The position numbers were made by a program, and so were the translations under genes. From the NCBI GenBank assembly GCA_037576195.1, contig CM075101.1, forward strand, positions 43,214,001-43,278,000: DNA of 64,000 nt. The letters run 5' to 3'. This stretch comes from Phytoseiulus persimilis. Lineage: Eukaryota; Arthropoda; Arachnida; Mesostigmata; Phytoseiidae. Under the pieces are notes generated by a model, which saw nothing but the letters and a program-made list of their open reading frames with translations, was not told the DNA's origin and searched no databases. Positions 33,605 through 45,320 of the stretch are shown in pieces. Position 1 is the first letter of the stretch. The number at the start of each line of letters is the position of its first letter.

Positions 33605-34590
33605 TTCATTCGTTGAAGCTGCAGTGTTGGGATTTTATGGGGAACTTGAGACATCGCTGCCAGAATCGATGAGGAACTTGAGCCCCGTGTTTTCGTCAAG
33701 AACGAAAACTCTTCTTGACGTCGGGTCAACTCTCGGGCGCGCGACTGAGTTGACCATAGCTAGTTTTTTGACTGTTTGTTGTAATGCGAACAACCGATGG
33801 CACATTTTCTGGCTCGGTCTCCGAACTTCGCATGATATCTGCAGAACATCGGTTCGCTCCTCTGCACTCTAAGGTTCTGATTTTACCTAGCGACCGCGGC
33901 GATGTCTGGGTCTTCAGGATCGTCAAACAGGCTGGCTGCTGTGGGCTGGTGATCCTCATTCGTGGATGATTGACAATTTTGGTGGATCTCAGCCACTTGG
34001 TCTGTTTGCTGACTGGAAGAACACATTTGATCTGCGATGATCACGAGAATGTTCAGGTTCGTTGATCCTGCTATCGGCAACAGGTTCTGCTGAATCTTTG
34101 TCGACAACGAGCGTAACCACCAGAGCTTCTGCATATAGTCGGTGACCGGGAATTTCTGTTCTGGAATCGCCGAGTGGTGTTTGTTCTCCAAGTCGATCAG
34201 TGTCTCTGATGGCTTCTTGTGTCTCACATTTTTTAGTTCACACAACCTGTCGAGACGCTCGAGTGATGACGGCTGGCCGCTTGTAATGAGCTCCTGTTTC
34301 AGTCTCCGATAATCACCGGGAGAGTATTGCTGAGCAAATGTGATTTCACGTACTCGGATAGCTGCGCTCTCGGGCAAAACCGCCAGGACTTTGTGATATG
34401 CCGTTCCTTCCTCCGTGATCCCTGCACTTTTGAGCTGAGCTTCAACCTTCACGAACCAGGCGTCCGGGTTTCGTGTCCAGAACGTCGGCAGGGTTAGAGC
34501 CACCGCTGCCATGCCGAAGGCCAGGTGGTTGACGTTTGTATCGGGTGGCTGCGCAGGAGCCGTTTCGTTCAAGTTCTCGTCTGTGCCCAT
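33605..34590 (-). pseudogene. Gypsy C gag and protease start
   Basis: Starts at ATG 34590 and encodes an arthropod gypsy gag (VALTLPTFWTRNPDAWFVKV, QLITSGQPSSLERL, VITDYMQKLW-like block) open to 33883. A shifted frame then carries the degenerate Cys/His motif (CRYHAKFGDRARKC) common in arthropod gypsy gag instead of a CCHC knuckle, and the protease motif FLIDSGSDVS near 33660. At least two frame breaks lie between 33883 and 33605. Confidence 0.75.
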
Positions 34591-34606
34591 GATAAGGTTT
34601 TCGGTA

Positions 34607-34624
34607 TCACGTCCGGGTCACCAA
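34607..34624 (-). promoter_or_regulatory. Gypsy C primer-binding site
   Basis: The minus strand reads ttggtgacccggacgtga immediately after the LTR end, the usual place and form of a gypsy PBS. It lies 16 bp upstream of the gag ATG. Confidence 0.7.
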
Positions 34625-34850
34625 TGTAGGTTTTTTACTACAATGAACACACGACACGTGTCGGTCGGCTTTCACTGGGGAATGGAGCAGACTCCGAATA
34701 TGGCTTGTTGATAAATGTAATGCGTCCATCTTTGCATTTCTGTGGTGGCGCTAGACGCGCGCTCTTGAACTGCGACAGATTCATTCAACCTAGGGATTAA
34801 GTTTTGGATCATTGCGATGGCAATCCAGTCATTATGAACCATATTCCTAG
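34625..34850 (-). repeat. Gypsy C 5' LTR (approximate)
   Basis: Ends (minus strand) with gtagtaaaaaacctaca directly before the PBS. The upstream limit is not visible without a second LTR; about 225 bp is an estimate. Confidence 0.5.
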
Positions 34851-34956
34851 GAGGCGGAAAAGATCGTAGGTACGGATGCTGCTTCAGTGGCCCGCTTGCG
34901 AGCGGATGACCAAGCTGCGTTTGAGGCTTTGTTCGCCAGTGTACAGGAGAAGAAGT

Positions 34957-35430
34957 TTCGGTATTTTTCTAATAGGCGTCAGGCGAGTTGACTTGACTAT
35001 AGCCAAAACGCCGTACCGGTTATTTAGCAGGTGAGAGAGGAGGGCGGGTGAGGAGGATGCAAGGAAGCGATGGAGGCAAGCAGAGCCTCGAACGAACCTA
35101 ACCTCTCCCAATCCCCCGCATTGCCGTCAGGCCACTTGCTGTCAGTCTGCTCGCGTCGCTTCGCTCGCTCGCCAGGAACCTGACCTAACCTTACCCGATC
35201 CCCCGCATTGCCGTCAGGCCACTTGCTGTCAGTCCTCTCGCGTCGCTTCGCTCGCTCGCCAGGGCCCTAACCTGACCTTTCCCGATCCCCCACACTGCTT
35301 CAGGCCCTCTTGCTGTCGACCAGCTCGCTCGCCCGTTCGAATCCTCGAGGCCTTTCTCCTCAGCTCGCCTTCTGCCATGCTGACGGAGTGTTTCGCTTAG
35401 CGCTAACTCGGCTGACGCCTGATAGAAAAG
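34957..35430. repeat. Small foldback element, copy 2
   Basis: Ends read ggcgtcaggcgagttga and, inverted, ctcggctgacgcctgat, related to the arms of the copy at 22355-22976. Inside are two tandem units of about 87 bp (35112-35290) containing cccccgcattgccgtcaggc and gcgtcgcttcgctcgctcgc. The right half (ggagtgtttcgc) also matches copy 1. Confidence 0.7.
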
Positions 35431-37174
35431 AACCCAGTGCCCCACAACCCCACAACCCACAACAAGGCTCTAGGTAATAACACCGGATTCAAAATGGCGG
35501 TTTGCCGACGATTCGGAGGGCAAGCAGACCGCAGAAGCGCGCGAATTCTCGAATATTGAGGGTTCTGAAAACCTATCGCGCTGAATCGTACTCAGGAACG
35601 CGGCCAAGTGCTCTTAACCCGAGGCTCAGTGATGGAAGAATCTTGCGGAGATCTCTGAATGAAATACTCAGGAGAGCAATACTCGGAAAAGCGGTCTGTG
35701 AGTGGAATGAATGGTAGATTGCGGAACAGTGCAGTCGCGTTGTGAGTAGAGCCCGGCTGTCCATACTAGACACTGCGTTGGCACGAGTGCAGGGGATGTT
35801 CGAATCGGCGATCGATTGACAGAATAGGTCTTTGGTTCTTCGAAATCGAACAGCGAGGTTGACGGAGTCGCGCGGAGGGGCGAAACTTCGAGCACTGAAC
35901 CGCGTGAGACGGGTCCGTATCACAGTCCCGGCGATCAGCTAATGAATGCATTCCTGCAGACGGAAACTGAGCGCGCTGAATCCGAATTTCGGAGGGTCCT
36001 GTGAGACACCCACTCATTCGCCGAGTGTCGCCATGATGTTCATACCGGGAGTCAAGTGACGAGGACGAAATTCATCCGTGGGCCACAAATGGACATTGGA
36101 TGCATCCGTCCCATGTTTCGGAGACTTTCTACACCGCTAAATCCCTTGGAGACCCGAATCCGACGGAATACTGAGAAACTTGGAAGTTTGGGCCCCGTTT
36201 CAGACACTCGATTCGCCCCGCCTGCGAATTTGCTGCATCTCGGTTGCATTCGAGTGTGAAAGCCGTGACGTCGGGAGAAACGCGCGCCGAGAGCTGCCTC
36301 ATCCTTGTAGGCGAGGAATACAACCAAGCTCCCCTCAATGAGAACCGGCCGCTCGCCGCTGAGCGTCCATCAGCCTGGACTCTGAGTCTGGCCCACGCGG
36401 ACTTTTTGTCGAATGGGATTCATGGAATATCTGGAGTAAAGAGTACAGGAGTCCTTTCGAACGTGAACATTCCGTCAGCGAGCGCCAAGACAACTCGAAG
36501 ACCTGGATCGTTCCTTGGAGATTGTCCTCACTTGTTGGACGCCAGAGTCGACCGTGTTGTGAACGGAACGCTGGGAACAGCATTTGTACTTCGAAAATTG
36601 GCGAAGTCTAACAATTTTCATCGAGTTCGGTCTATCCTGAATAGAATAGGAAGAGAAACATTCGTACTCGGACTTCGAGATTGTTGGAGCGACATGCTTG
36701 ACGGAAACTGCAGGTAGAGAGTGATCTCCCTATTTCATGGCAGCTCGAATTATAACTCAGTCCGCCGGATGGAAATGATCTATATCGCGGTCACTGGAAG
36801 GCATTTCTATCAGGGGCAGAAGCTTTCTTTCCCCATGCTCAGTTCCGATTTCAGATCATACGGAAGAGGAAGCAGCTTCAGAGCGCCTCGAATTTCTCTG
36901 CTCAGGACAGATGGCTGCACCCCACCGCTGAGATGGCTCAGCTAGGTGTAAGAACATCTTCTTCATCATTGCTCGGAATGAGTTTCTCGTGGAGCTTTCC
37001 TCTTGAGTGTTTCATTTTGACTTGATAGAGAATTAGAGATTAGAGTAAAGATAAAGACAGTTGAAGACATAGAATCAGGAAATGCAGAGTAGTGGACCCC
37101 GGCGGAACAAACGGACCGTGGAGAAAAACATTGGATTCGAGTCTGTAGAGTGCACCTTCCATAGTTCGATGATT
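35431..37174. other. No gene seen
   Basis: I found no ORF with recognisable similarity and no clear repeat. Short ORFs on both strands look random. Confidence 0.4.
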
Positions 37175-38520
37175 TCATTTTTGGATGATGTATAGATTTC
37201 CCGCAGCAAACATTCCCCGCTGGTCTGTAAGAGGAACCCGCGAGCGATAAAGCATGCTCCCAACCCGTGAACTCTGAAAAACAAAAACATTGAACGCTAA
37301 TCTGGATATGCGACCTGCGAGACCTAGAAATTCATGGAAAACTGCAGATTCAAAGAGGTCGAGCTGCGTAGGAATGGTCGCCAGGGAATCCTTCGTACAC
37401 GTGGTCGTTTTCCACGAGCCAGTGCTCCAAATCCGGAATGCGTGTTCCTCTTCGCTGTCTGCTAATACTGCAGGAGGCTCGGGCTCCTCCTCCGGTATGT
37501 CCAAATCATCAGGTGCTTGACTCACGGGATCTTCGGGGTTCCCAATACCGGCGTCGTCACCCGTGATTTGGAAGAGTCCGTGACGCGCGAAGGAGGCTCC
37601 AACTCTGAACTTGACCCGATTAATAAATTGTAGTGGAGAGATTTCCTCGGCATCCAATAAATTCCAAGACTGCGAACTGTTGAGTTCGTTGAGTCTTGTT
37701 GCCCGACTCGGCCTCGATCTGATGTGCATGGTCCCGCCGCGATGGATCTTCTGGTCGATGATTATGTCTGCCGCCATCTCCAGGATCACTGAAATCAAAT
37801 TTCAAACTGCGGCGTGTGTACCCAAACGGCGTCGCACTGCAGCGTTGTTTGATTCCACGGCGTTTTTTGGGCGTGCGATTATCCTGTAGACTGAGAGATC
37901 GTCGGGCCCGACCCGAGTTAACCAAAAGGTACGCACGTAGTTCGCGAGTATCTCGAGTTGCGGATGCGCGAGTTCCGCCGCCGCAGCTGCACAGTCTTCG
38001 AAGGCAGGCCTGATTTGGGCGGAAGGCACGAGGGGCAGAGCACAGAAGCGCAGAACGTGTTACAGTAGTTTCCCCGGACCACGAGGCTCCGCAGCCAAAC
38101 CGATTATAGGAGACCTGGCCATTCGAATAACGCTTTGCGCGTAATGGAACAGACAGCCTCGTTCTAGAGCATGAGGGAATTCCGATTGGGCTGCGGCCCT
38201 GATCGAACTATCCCAATCACTCATGAACTGCTAGACAGCCAAACCTGGACTGGCTGCTTTCAAACACCCAAACACCCACCTGTAGGCAGAGGCCGACGCG
38301 GAATCCATGAGAGCACAAGCCACCATCCCGATGTGACCCTGCCAGTTCCCATGGATGGTGAATAACTGCGAACACAAATTCCTGGGAACAACTTTGTAGG
38401 TGGCGTCCGCGTGCATCATCACAGCGTCGTTAAGCAGCTGAAGCGAGCTAGCGGTCGTTAGAACGAGCGCATTATGCTCAGCACTATAGGAGCTCAGAAG
38501 GCGCTCACCGTGGACAGTGC
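37175..38520 (-). pseudogene. MULE transposase copy 2, intronless, 5'-truncated
   Basis: From the right: MMHADATYKVVPRN with the first catalytic Asp and HGNWQGHIGMVACALM (38422-38231), then a decayed stretch, then ILANYVRTFWLTRVGPDDLSVYR and NAVESNN with the catalytic Glu (about 37870). At 37828-37830 a TGA replaces the conserved Trp (GTHAAV*NLISVILEMAAD; the other copies have CWDLV or IWDLV). The frame continues through the family C-terminal block (MHIRSRPSRATRLN, FINRVKFRVGA) into an acidic tail (EEEPEPPAVLADSEEEHA). No introns interrupt it where copy 4 has them. The N-terminal domain is missing. Confidence 0.8.
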
Positions 38521-39421
38521 GTGTTGAAAGTACTTCGCCGGGCCCGTAGGCGCTTAGCCGAAGTACTCTGCCTGCCCCGAAGGTGCCTGGCCGGTCCGTA
38601 CTACAGAACCGTCGGAATTCATAGCTGGCGCGCTCTCTCTCCCTCCCAAAAGAATGCGTCCATCAGCCTTGCTCCGGGACTGTGATCGTCACCCTGATCG
38701 TCACCCCGTGAGGGTCTACGTCAACTGGTAGTGTTGTGGTAGGATGAGCAGACTGATTCACGAGGGAGAGGAGCATGAGGAGGCGGTGAGAGAAGGCCCG
38801 GGAACCCGAATGCTAGAGGGGGCTACGATGGAGGGATTTAGTATCACGGACGGGGACTAGGACATCACTTGCACCCACATGCCATCGTTTCATCAATGAT
38901 CCTCATGATGAGCAGGGCAACACTACGGTGAACGATGTTTTGAAATAGATAATGAGATCCGGTACAGGTAATCCGGAAGAAAGCGTGCATCTCTGTCTGA
39001 CATCGAAAGGTGTCGGATTTCCCGGAGCGTGACAGCTGATTGGCTGATGGTCTCCCCGGTGCGGCGGATGATCTAGGGTCGGAGCGGGTTCAAACCATTC
39101 TGTTTGACGGAACTCTCGAAGAGCTCTCCCGATTAGGCACCCAGATAACGCTGCTGATCTGCTTCCTGATCAATACCCCTCTTCCGGGCTCCCTGTCGCA
39201 CAAACAAAGCGATCGAGTCCAGCATCTCCCCCTCCAAGAGACGAGTGTGTGCCCCGCAGTACCCTGGAACTCCAGATCAAATACAGGGTTGCGTATGAGA
39301 CACAATGTCTATGTTTACGAGTAGAGGCGCCGTATTCCCCTCTCCCTCAGATTCGTCTTCCTGGCGCCATCTTGAATCCTACCAGTTGACGCCAACCGCC
39401 CCGTGAGGGGTGTAGGTAAGA
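38521..39421. other. Intergenic; MULE-end-like sequence
   Basis: No gene. A perfect 9-bp hairpin (agtacttcg ... cgaagtact) is at 38529-38567. The string cgtcaactggta (about 38713) recurs inverted at about 39378, next to ccccgtgagggg, and may be eroded MULE terminal sequence. Confidence 0.4.
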
Positions 39422-39590
39422 GGGCCCCAATGTTTACAGTCCGTTCAGGCGGATGGATGCATTCGTTCATGCTCTCCGTGAGCGGGCGCTCCTAGGTGCC
39501 GGCGAGATATGGGGAAGGAGCCCGTCGCCTTAGCGGAGCTTTCGATGAGCTAACAGCCGGTGCTGCGCGATGTTGGGATTGAATCACGCG
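39422..39590 (+). repeat. Left TIR of MULE copy 3
   Basis: Inverted match to 42575-42764; contains ggatggatgcattcg and ctctccgtgagcgggcg. Confidence 0.75.
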
Positions 39591-40122
39591 TAGAATGAAA
39601 TCATCCGAGGGAAGCGCCTTTTCTACAGGATTCGAGAGAGCTAGACGGACGGCAGCCACAAGGGAAGTTGCCGAGCCTAGGTATTGCGAATCTTGGCGCT
39701 CAAGTGATGTCGACTGGTCAGTGTTTTCAACCTGGACGTGAACCCGTCGAAGGCAATGCTTTTTGCATATCCTGGAACGGACAATGCAGTAAGAGGATAG
39801 CAATGTTCCTGCGTGCGAGAACAACGAGTCCCACGAGAAAACAGCCAGGAAAGAAAACCTCTCGAATCGGAATGGGAATCGGATCGGAATCATGCTCGAC
39901 ATTCGGTCGGGCCGGTCTCATTCCGTTTACGAGTGTTTATGATGTCATCAGAGTTAACGCGTTTATATTATGTGATAGCAGTCTACGAGAATATATGGTA
40001 TAAACTATGATATGAACCATGGCACAATGAAGCTCTGTCAGATTTCAAGACCAATCGAACTAATCGGTCAGTCTAGCACAAATCAGCTCCTACGAGTCCG
40101 GGCTTTCTTCGGGAAGCGAGAG

Positions 40123-41757
40123 TCAGGTTTCCGAGTCGGAGTCGTCGTCCAGGAGTCTCCTAAGGAAAACTGGGCTCCTGACTGATTCCGACTCTGTCGA
40201 GTCCGAGGTGTGCGCGTTCTGGGACGCCGCATCACTTAGCCACGCCAGCAAGCCTGGATCTCTCGGATCAGGGCCAGTGAGATTCGGCAAGATATTCTTC
40301 TTGCCCACTCTATATTTGACTCGGTTAATGAATTGAATGTCGTCGATTTCTCCTTCGTCTAAGAGATTCCAAGACGCTTGGATTCTGTCGTCGTTGGCTC
40401 TCGTGACTTTGCTCGGTCGGGAGAGAATGTGCGGTTCCCCGCGCTGGTGGATCGCATGATTAACGGGAACATCCTGAGCGGCGTTCACGAGGACCGAGAC
40501 GAGGTCCCAGCAAGGGCCATGGACACCAGCTTCGCGTAGAAGATTCGCATTGTTAGATTCGACGTCGTTATTCGTTCGCTTACGCATCCTATATACAGAA
40601 AGATCCTCTGGGCCGATTTGATGGAGCCAATACGAGGAAACGTAATTGAGGAATGGAGTGAAGCCGACGTTCAAATCCTGAGCTTGATTCGCGAAGTAGT
40701 GGAACGCACCTTGAATCAAGGGTGCGGGCAGCAGAGGCAGTGCAGCGAAGGCAAGGAAGGTAGAGAGAATTTCCCCTGGACGGCGGATATCGTTCGCCAA
40801 GCCCACTGCAGGGCTGCTGGCTTTTCGCACCAGACTTTGAGAATAATGGAACAAGCATCCATAGAGTCTCGCTTCGGGGAATTCGCGGCGGACAGCCTTG
40901 CGCATTGCGTCATCCCAGTCTCCCATGTAGGCTGGAATGTTGAATGGCCCTGGCGAGTTCTGCTTCAAGCACTGGAAGACCCACTGATAAGCTTCGAAGT
41001 TCGCCTTATTCATGAAAGCGCAGGCGACCATGCCCACATACTGGTTCCAGTTCCCATGAATGGTGAACAGTTGCTTACAGATCTTCCGGGGTGCGGTTTT
41101 ATAGGTGGCGTCTGCGTGAATCACAGCTGCTTCGTTGGAGAGCCTGAGTAGGGTCACTGTTGTCAGAACAACAGTTTCGAACTCGGGGCTATAGAAGCTC
41201 AGGATACGCTGGTGGTCACTGGTCGAAGTGAAACCGGGGATGTCATCTGAGGAAATTTTGACGTGCAACTCACGCAGAGACTTCACCATGCTCGGTCGCA
41301 TCTTGCTCGCGTGAAGACGGAGGGTTCGAGCCTGCTTCACGGGTACAATTTGTGAAGCAGGATCGATTGGGAGTTTTCGGCGGTGTTCGAGTATGACCTT
41401 CGCGGGACGTTTGCGGGGATTTTCTCTGATATCCGTGATCATGTCTCTCCTCGCCTCCCGGAACTCTACTCCATAGCCTTCGGCGTCCGGCAAATGATTG
41501 TGAATGCCCGAAACCTTGAGGATCTCGCCAGTCGGTGTGATCCTCGCTATCACTCGACATTTGACTGTTGAGTCTTTGTAAGATTTACACCTCAGATCAT
41601 TGAACCGTCCATCAGCGTCCCGTCGCTTCAGGTGGAAGAAGAAAGCAGACGTACCATGCTGGCCATCGACGTTATAGAGACCTGCTTCGTGGCACCAGGA
41701 GTCGCCGAGTCCGAAACGGAGACTCGGGACCTTTTTGAAGCTGTTTGCGTTGGCCAT
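40123..41757 (-). CDS. MULE transposase, intact single ORF (copy 3)
   Basis: 544 residues from the ATG at 41757 (MANANSFKKVP); the frame is open upstream but without ATG. An N-terminal FLYWCH/WRKY-like zinc domain is at about residues 50-110 (LRCKSYKDSTVKCRV, GIHNHLPDAEGY). The MULE DDE domain follows: HADATYK (first Asp), GDWDDAMRKAV (second Asp), the CLFHYSQ block, and NNDVESNN (Glu). The C-terminal family block (HILSRPSKVTRAN, FINRVKYRVG) leads to an acidic tail. All catalytic residues are present, no frame is broken, and TIRs flank it, so this copy could be active. It has no introns, unlike copy 4, whose exon-exon joins match it without gaps. Confidence 0.9.
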   Translation of the reverse strand: MANANSFKKVPSLRFGLGDSWCHEAGLYNVDGQHGTSAFFFHLKRRDADGRFNDLRCKSYKDSTVKCRVIARITPTGEILKVSGIHNHLPDAEGYGVEFREARRDMITDIRENPRKRPAKVILEHRRKLPIDPASQIVPVKQARTLRLHASKMRPSMVKSLRELHVKISSDDIPGFTSTSDHQRILSFYSPEFETVVLTTVTLLRLSNEAAVIHADATYKTAPRKICKQLFTIHGNWNQYVGMVACAFMNKANFEAYQWVFQCLKQNSPGPFNIPAYMGDWDDAMRKAVRREFPEARLYGCLFHYSQSLVRKASSPAVGLANDIRRPGEILSTFLAFAALPLLPAPLIQGAFHYFANQAQDLNVGFTPFLNYVSSYWLHQIGPEDLSVYRMRKRTNNDVESNNANLLREAGVHGPCWDLVSVLVNAAQDVPVNHAIHQRGEPHILSRPSKVTRANDDRIQASWNLLDEGEIDDIQFINRVKYRVGKKNILPNLTGPDPRDPGLLAWLSDAASQNAHTSDSTESESVRSPVFLRRLLDDDSDSET

Positions 41758-42574
41758 GTCGAGCAAAGATCTTCGATGGATGGAGCCAAGCGTGAGCGCA
41801 AACGGGAAACTAAGCCTCTGATTTGGAATTCGGCGATCTTCGCGATAAACTACAGTGAGACCTTGCACAACGCTGATTCGCTATGACATGGTTTTTCCCG
41901 GTCGACCCTCCCTTGCGAAATGTGCGATATAAGTTCCCTCAGAGGTTTCGAACTGACGTTTATTCACACACTTCGGAGACACCGACGTCGTGGAACGTTC
42001 AAATGCGTGTTTACACGCCGTTCCATTCTCCAGAGTTCCCTTCAGACTGTTCTTCTTATCAATCGAAGCTCGATCCGCGTCGCAGGTGGTTTCCCCTATA
42101 GGTGCGGATCGGCTTCCGATCAAACTGTGCCCTCAGTGCATGAGGGATCGTCAGCGGACAAGGAAAAAGTGCGAAACGACAAAATTTGGGTCAATCGTTG
42201 ATTGAAGAGTTTCCCCAAACCAGCTGACATCCCCGAATTCGCCTTAAAAGTTACCAAACACCATCTCCACGAATCTCCACAGCCAGGTCAGACCGAAGTC
42301 CAACGATCGGTGTCTGGCTCCGACCGCTCCTCTGCTTTTCTTGGTTAACCTGCGATTCCCGTTCGGTAGAGCGCCATGGAACACCCTATCTCCAGATGGC
42401 TCATTGTCACTGCTGGATGCATACAGCCCCAATTATTGAGACTCGAGCATTCCGTGAAACCTGATCTTCCCTCTCCTGACCTGAGGGGAATCATATATTC
42501 CCGGGTTTATTATGTCTCCAAGTATTAGTCTAGCCGTTTCGAATGCCGCAGGAGAATGTGTTCTTCGGATGACT

Positions 42575-42816
42575 CAATTCAATGCTTGATTCAATTCCAT
42601 GATCGCGCTTGAGGGGCTGCCGCACGCCAGCTGGCAGCCGATCGAACGCTCCGCTGAGATGGCGGGCTCCTCCCACTGATTTCGCAGGCATATAGCACCG
42701 CCCGCTCACGGAGAGCGTGAGCGAATGCATCCATCCACCTGAACAGACTGTAAACATTGGGGCCTTGTTGCCGCCTCCCCCCGTGAGGGGTCTAGGACAT
42801 TCTTTCGAAAAACATG
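42575..42816 (-). repeat. Right TIR of MULE copy 3 plus outer motif
   Basis: Inverted match of 39422-39590, followed outward by ccccgtgaggggtctagg and attctttcgaaaaacatgg. The outer motif recurs at 44013-44085 and 53505-53530. Confidence 0.65.
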
Positions 42817-43227
42817 GAGGCTCAGGGGAGAGAGGAGCAGCAGACGGAACACAGCCTGAGGGCGCTGCATTTGAAATTTTGAAAGCTCTTGAAAGCCTAT
42901 GTACTTGGAAGCTTAATGTGACACACATGTCTGGACGGGCTGTATCATTGAGTTATCGACTGACTGGCTAGCTATCCATCATGTTTTGTCATCCCGCCTT
43001 GGCTCTACACATGAGAGATCGTCTCAGCAGCGTTATCGACTAGGGAGGGAAGCAGCGACAGCTCGCTCACTAAGTTCGAGTGGGAGATGGAGAGTTGGCT
43101 CCGGTCGACGTTCGACTCCTGCGAAGCCATTGATTCCGAGAAGGGTTATAACCCACAAGATATGAGATTCCAATATTTACATCTGTACCTAGGCGAGGGC
43201 CCTCGGGCGTACGTATCGAATTGGACC

Positions 43228-43325
43228 TCCGCTCAAATCAAGCTGTCGCTCAAATCCAACTCCCGCTCAAATTCGACTCTCGCTCAAATACGACCACTGC
43301 TCAAATCTGCTTCCGCTCAATTCAC
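43228..43325. repeat. 17-bp tandem repeat, about six units
   Basis: Units begin cgctcaaat and differ mainly in their second half (caagctgt, ccaactcc, tcgactct, acgaccact). Roughly 17 bp each. Confidence 0.75.
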
Positions 43326-44012
43326 TGGTAACCGCCTTGGGCGAGTGATGGAGTTTTTCACTAGATAGTCGGTAGAACTCTGAAACAACAGATCTGCAAC
43401 TGATAGGGAGATAACGGCAAATCAACAAACGTGTGTACTACGGATGGATACAGTTCCCCACTGTACCATGTTCCTTTATTCTTATATATACTCATCCCTG
43501 GAGAGGGATACCGGTAAACGTCTAACGATGGAACACGGCAGTGTTCCGGTTCAAGTCAAACACCTGACTCGAGTGGGACGCTATACCGAAGACACAGCTT
43601 CGTGTATGCGTACCTCCTCAATCGCAAGACATGCTTCAGCCACGAGCCTATACGATGTATTCTATCAGCGAGGTAGTCGAATTCCAGTTCCATTGCGAGT
43701 CTGGACCTCGATGTGACTCCACGGAAGACAAGATCGCGAGCAGTATGTAGTATGTGATGGTGGAGAATCAAGATTCGTGTGAGTTCTCACTAGTCGACAG
43801 TTGAGCAGTACTCGAGAAGAATGAAGCGACCTGTGAATCCAAATTATTCAGGGCCTTGGTTTCGTTGGCTTAAACAGTGCAGCAAATACTCTTCTGACCG
43901 ATTGCCTGATTCCGTCCCGAGCGGCTCTCAAGAGCCTTCAACATTTTGAATAGCGCGCCGTCCGGCTGTTTACCTCTTCGCTGCCCTCCTATCTTTCTCC
44001 CTCCCCTGCGTC

Positions 44013-44085
44013 GCCATGTTTTTCGAAAGAATGACCGTGTCCCCCCCGTGAGACGGGTCTAGGACATTCTTTCTAAAAACATGGC
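44013..44085. repeat. Foldback of the MULE outer motif
   Basis: gccatgtttttcgaaagaat and, inverted, attctttctaaaaacatggc surround a 25-bp C/G-rich centre with ccccgtgaga. The arms are 24 bp. They match the outer end of MULE copy 3. Confidence 0.7.
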
Positions 44086-45119
44086 CGTCCATGGCTGTAA
44101 GCAAAGCGTCATTGGGAGGTCTTTAACGGAGCGACTGTGTCTTATGAGGAGAGGGCAGCCAAGCTGAATGACAGGAAATTTCGACGGCTCTTGGGAGTTG
44201 GTGTCTCCGGCACCTGCGCACTCATTGGATGAGTCTTTTCAGCCAGAGGCGAACTTCAATAACTCATACGGAGCAATCGGAGGATTATTGTGTCCGAATT
44301 CCAACACGAGAATTTCAACTCTTTTGAGACTAGATGCTCTGAGAGCGCTATCGGTGGCGAGCTTGCTTCCGAACACGGATTAATCGCAATATTCAGTCAG
44401 CGCGGCTGACACTTCATGGTGCGACGTTTCGGCGAGTTCACGAGTGGGGTCGACGCGGTCAAGAGATTGGAAGGTTTCGCTGGCTACAGTGGTGATACTC
44501 CGACCCAGATCGAAGCATGTGAAGCTGTTCAGTTGAGCTCGTCTCGTCCAACCGATCCGATGGCGAAGATTTTCGGGCTTCGAATTGATTCGTTTTCTAG
44601 ATTTTGCGCTGGAACCCCAGCAGGCCGAGAGAGTCATTCCGAAATACACATCCCGACCGAGCTCCGACTCCATCCACGTGATTTATTCGTCTCGTTAGAT
44701 TCTTTCTGTTCGAGGCTGCGCGAGAGAGTGAGAGGTGCCCGTGTTTTTTGCCAATTTCAGGATGCAGTCTGTATGGAGCGATCCTGTCTGCATCTGATCC
44801 GGAGAGAAGGAGGCAAAGGATAACAGAAGCTGTCGAGCGCAGGATAGCGAACCTGACAACTTGCGGCCATCTGCTGGGCTGACCGCGTTCAAACTAGTTT
44901 TCTGGTGCTTTCGCATTACCAGGAGCTGGGTGGCAGATCTAAACTTTCCATGGAACATGATGTAGACAAGGGGAAAGATTCACGGAGAATGATGCTAGTC
45001 ACCCGCTCTCCGACGCAGTAGCGTACCGCAAGGGGGGCGGTCCATCCCGGGCATCAAGGCGACGGAGCCATCAAGTTGAGCCTGCCGCTTTCAAGCAGAG
45101 ATGAGCAAGAATCGGCCTC

Positions 45120-45320
45120 AAGAATCCGGGTCCGGATCCGGCTACGTCAGAAATTCTGAATGTGACTGAAGCATGACTCGAGTCCGGATTCGATTCCAGA
45201 TTCGGATGTGGATTTCTATGCGGATTCGAATCTAAAACCGAGTCGCGTTCGGACTCAACGAGCGGAGCCGAGTCCCAGAGAAATCAATGAGTCCGGATTT
45301 TATTCGGGATAGTCGAATCC
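45120..45320. repeat. Degenerate tccggattcg-rich repeat
   Basis: Many imperfect copies of tccggattcg, gattcgaa and gactcgag in about 200 bp, without a fixed period. Confidence 0.5.

Larger units (their letters stand above)
39422..42764 (-). mobile_element. MULE copy 3: complete element with terminal inverted repeats
   Basis: The left end (39422-39590) and right end (about 42575-42764) are inverted copies: ggccccaatgtttacagtc, then a block with gatggatgcattcg and tctccgtgagcgggcg, diverged by roughly a quarter. Outside these, both ends share ccccgtgagggg. The transposase ORF lies between, on the minus strand. I could not find the expected 8-10 bp target duplication, so the outer limits may be a few tens of bases further out. 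Confidence 0.75.
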
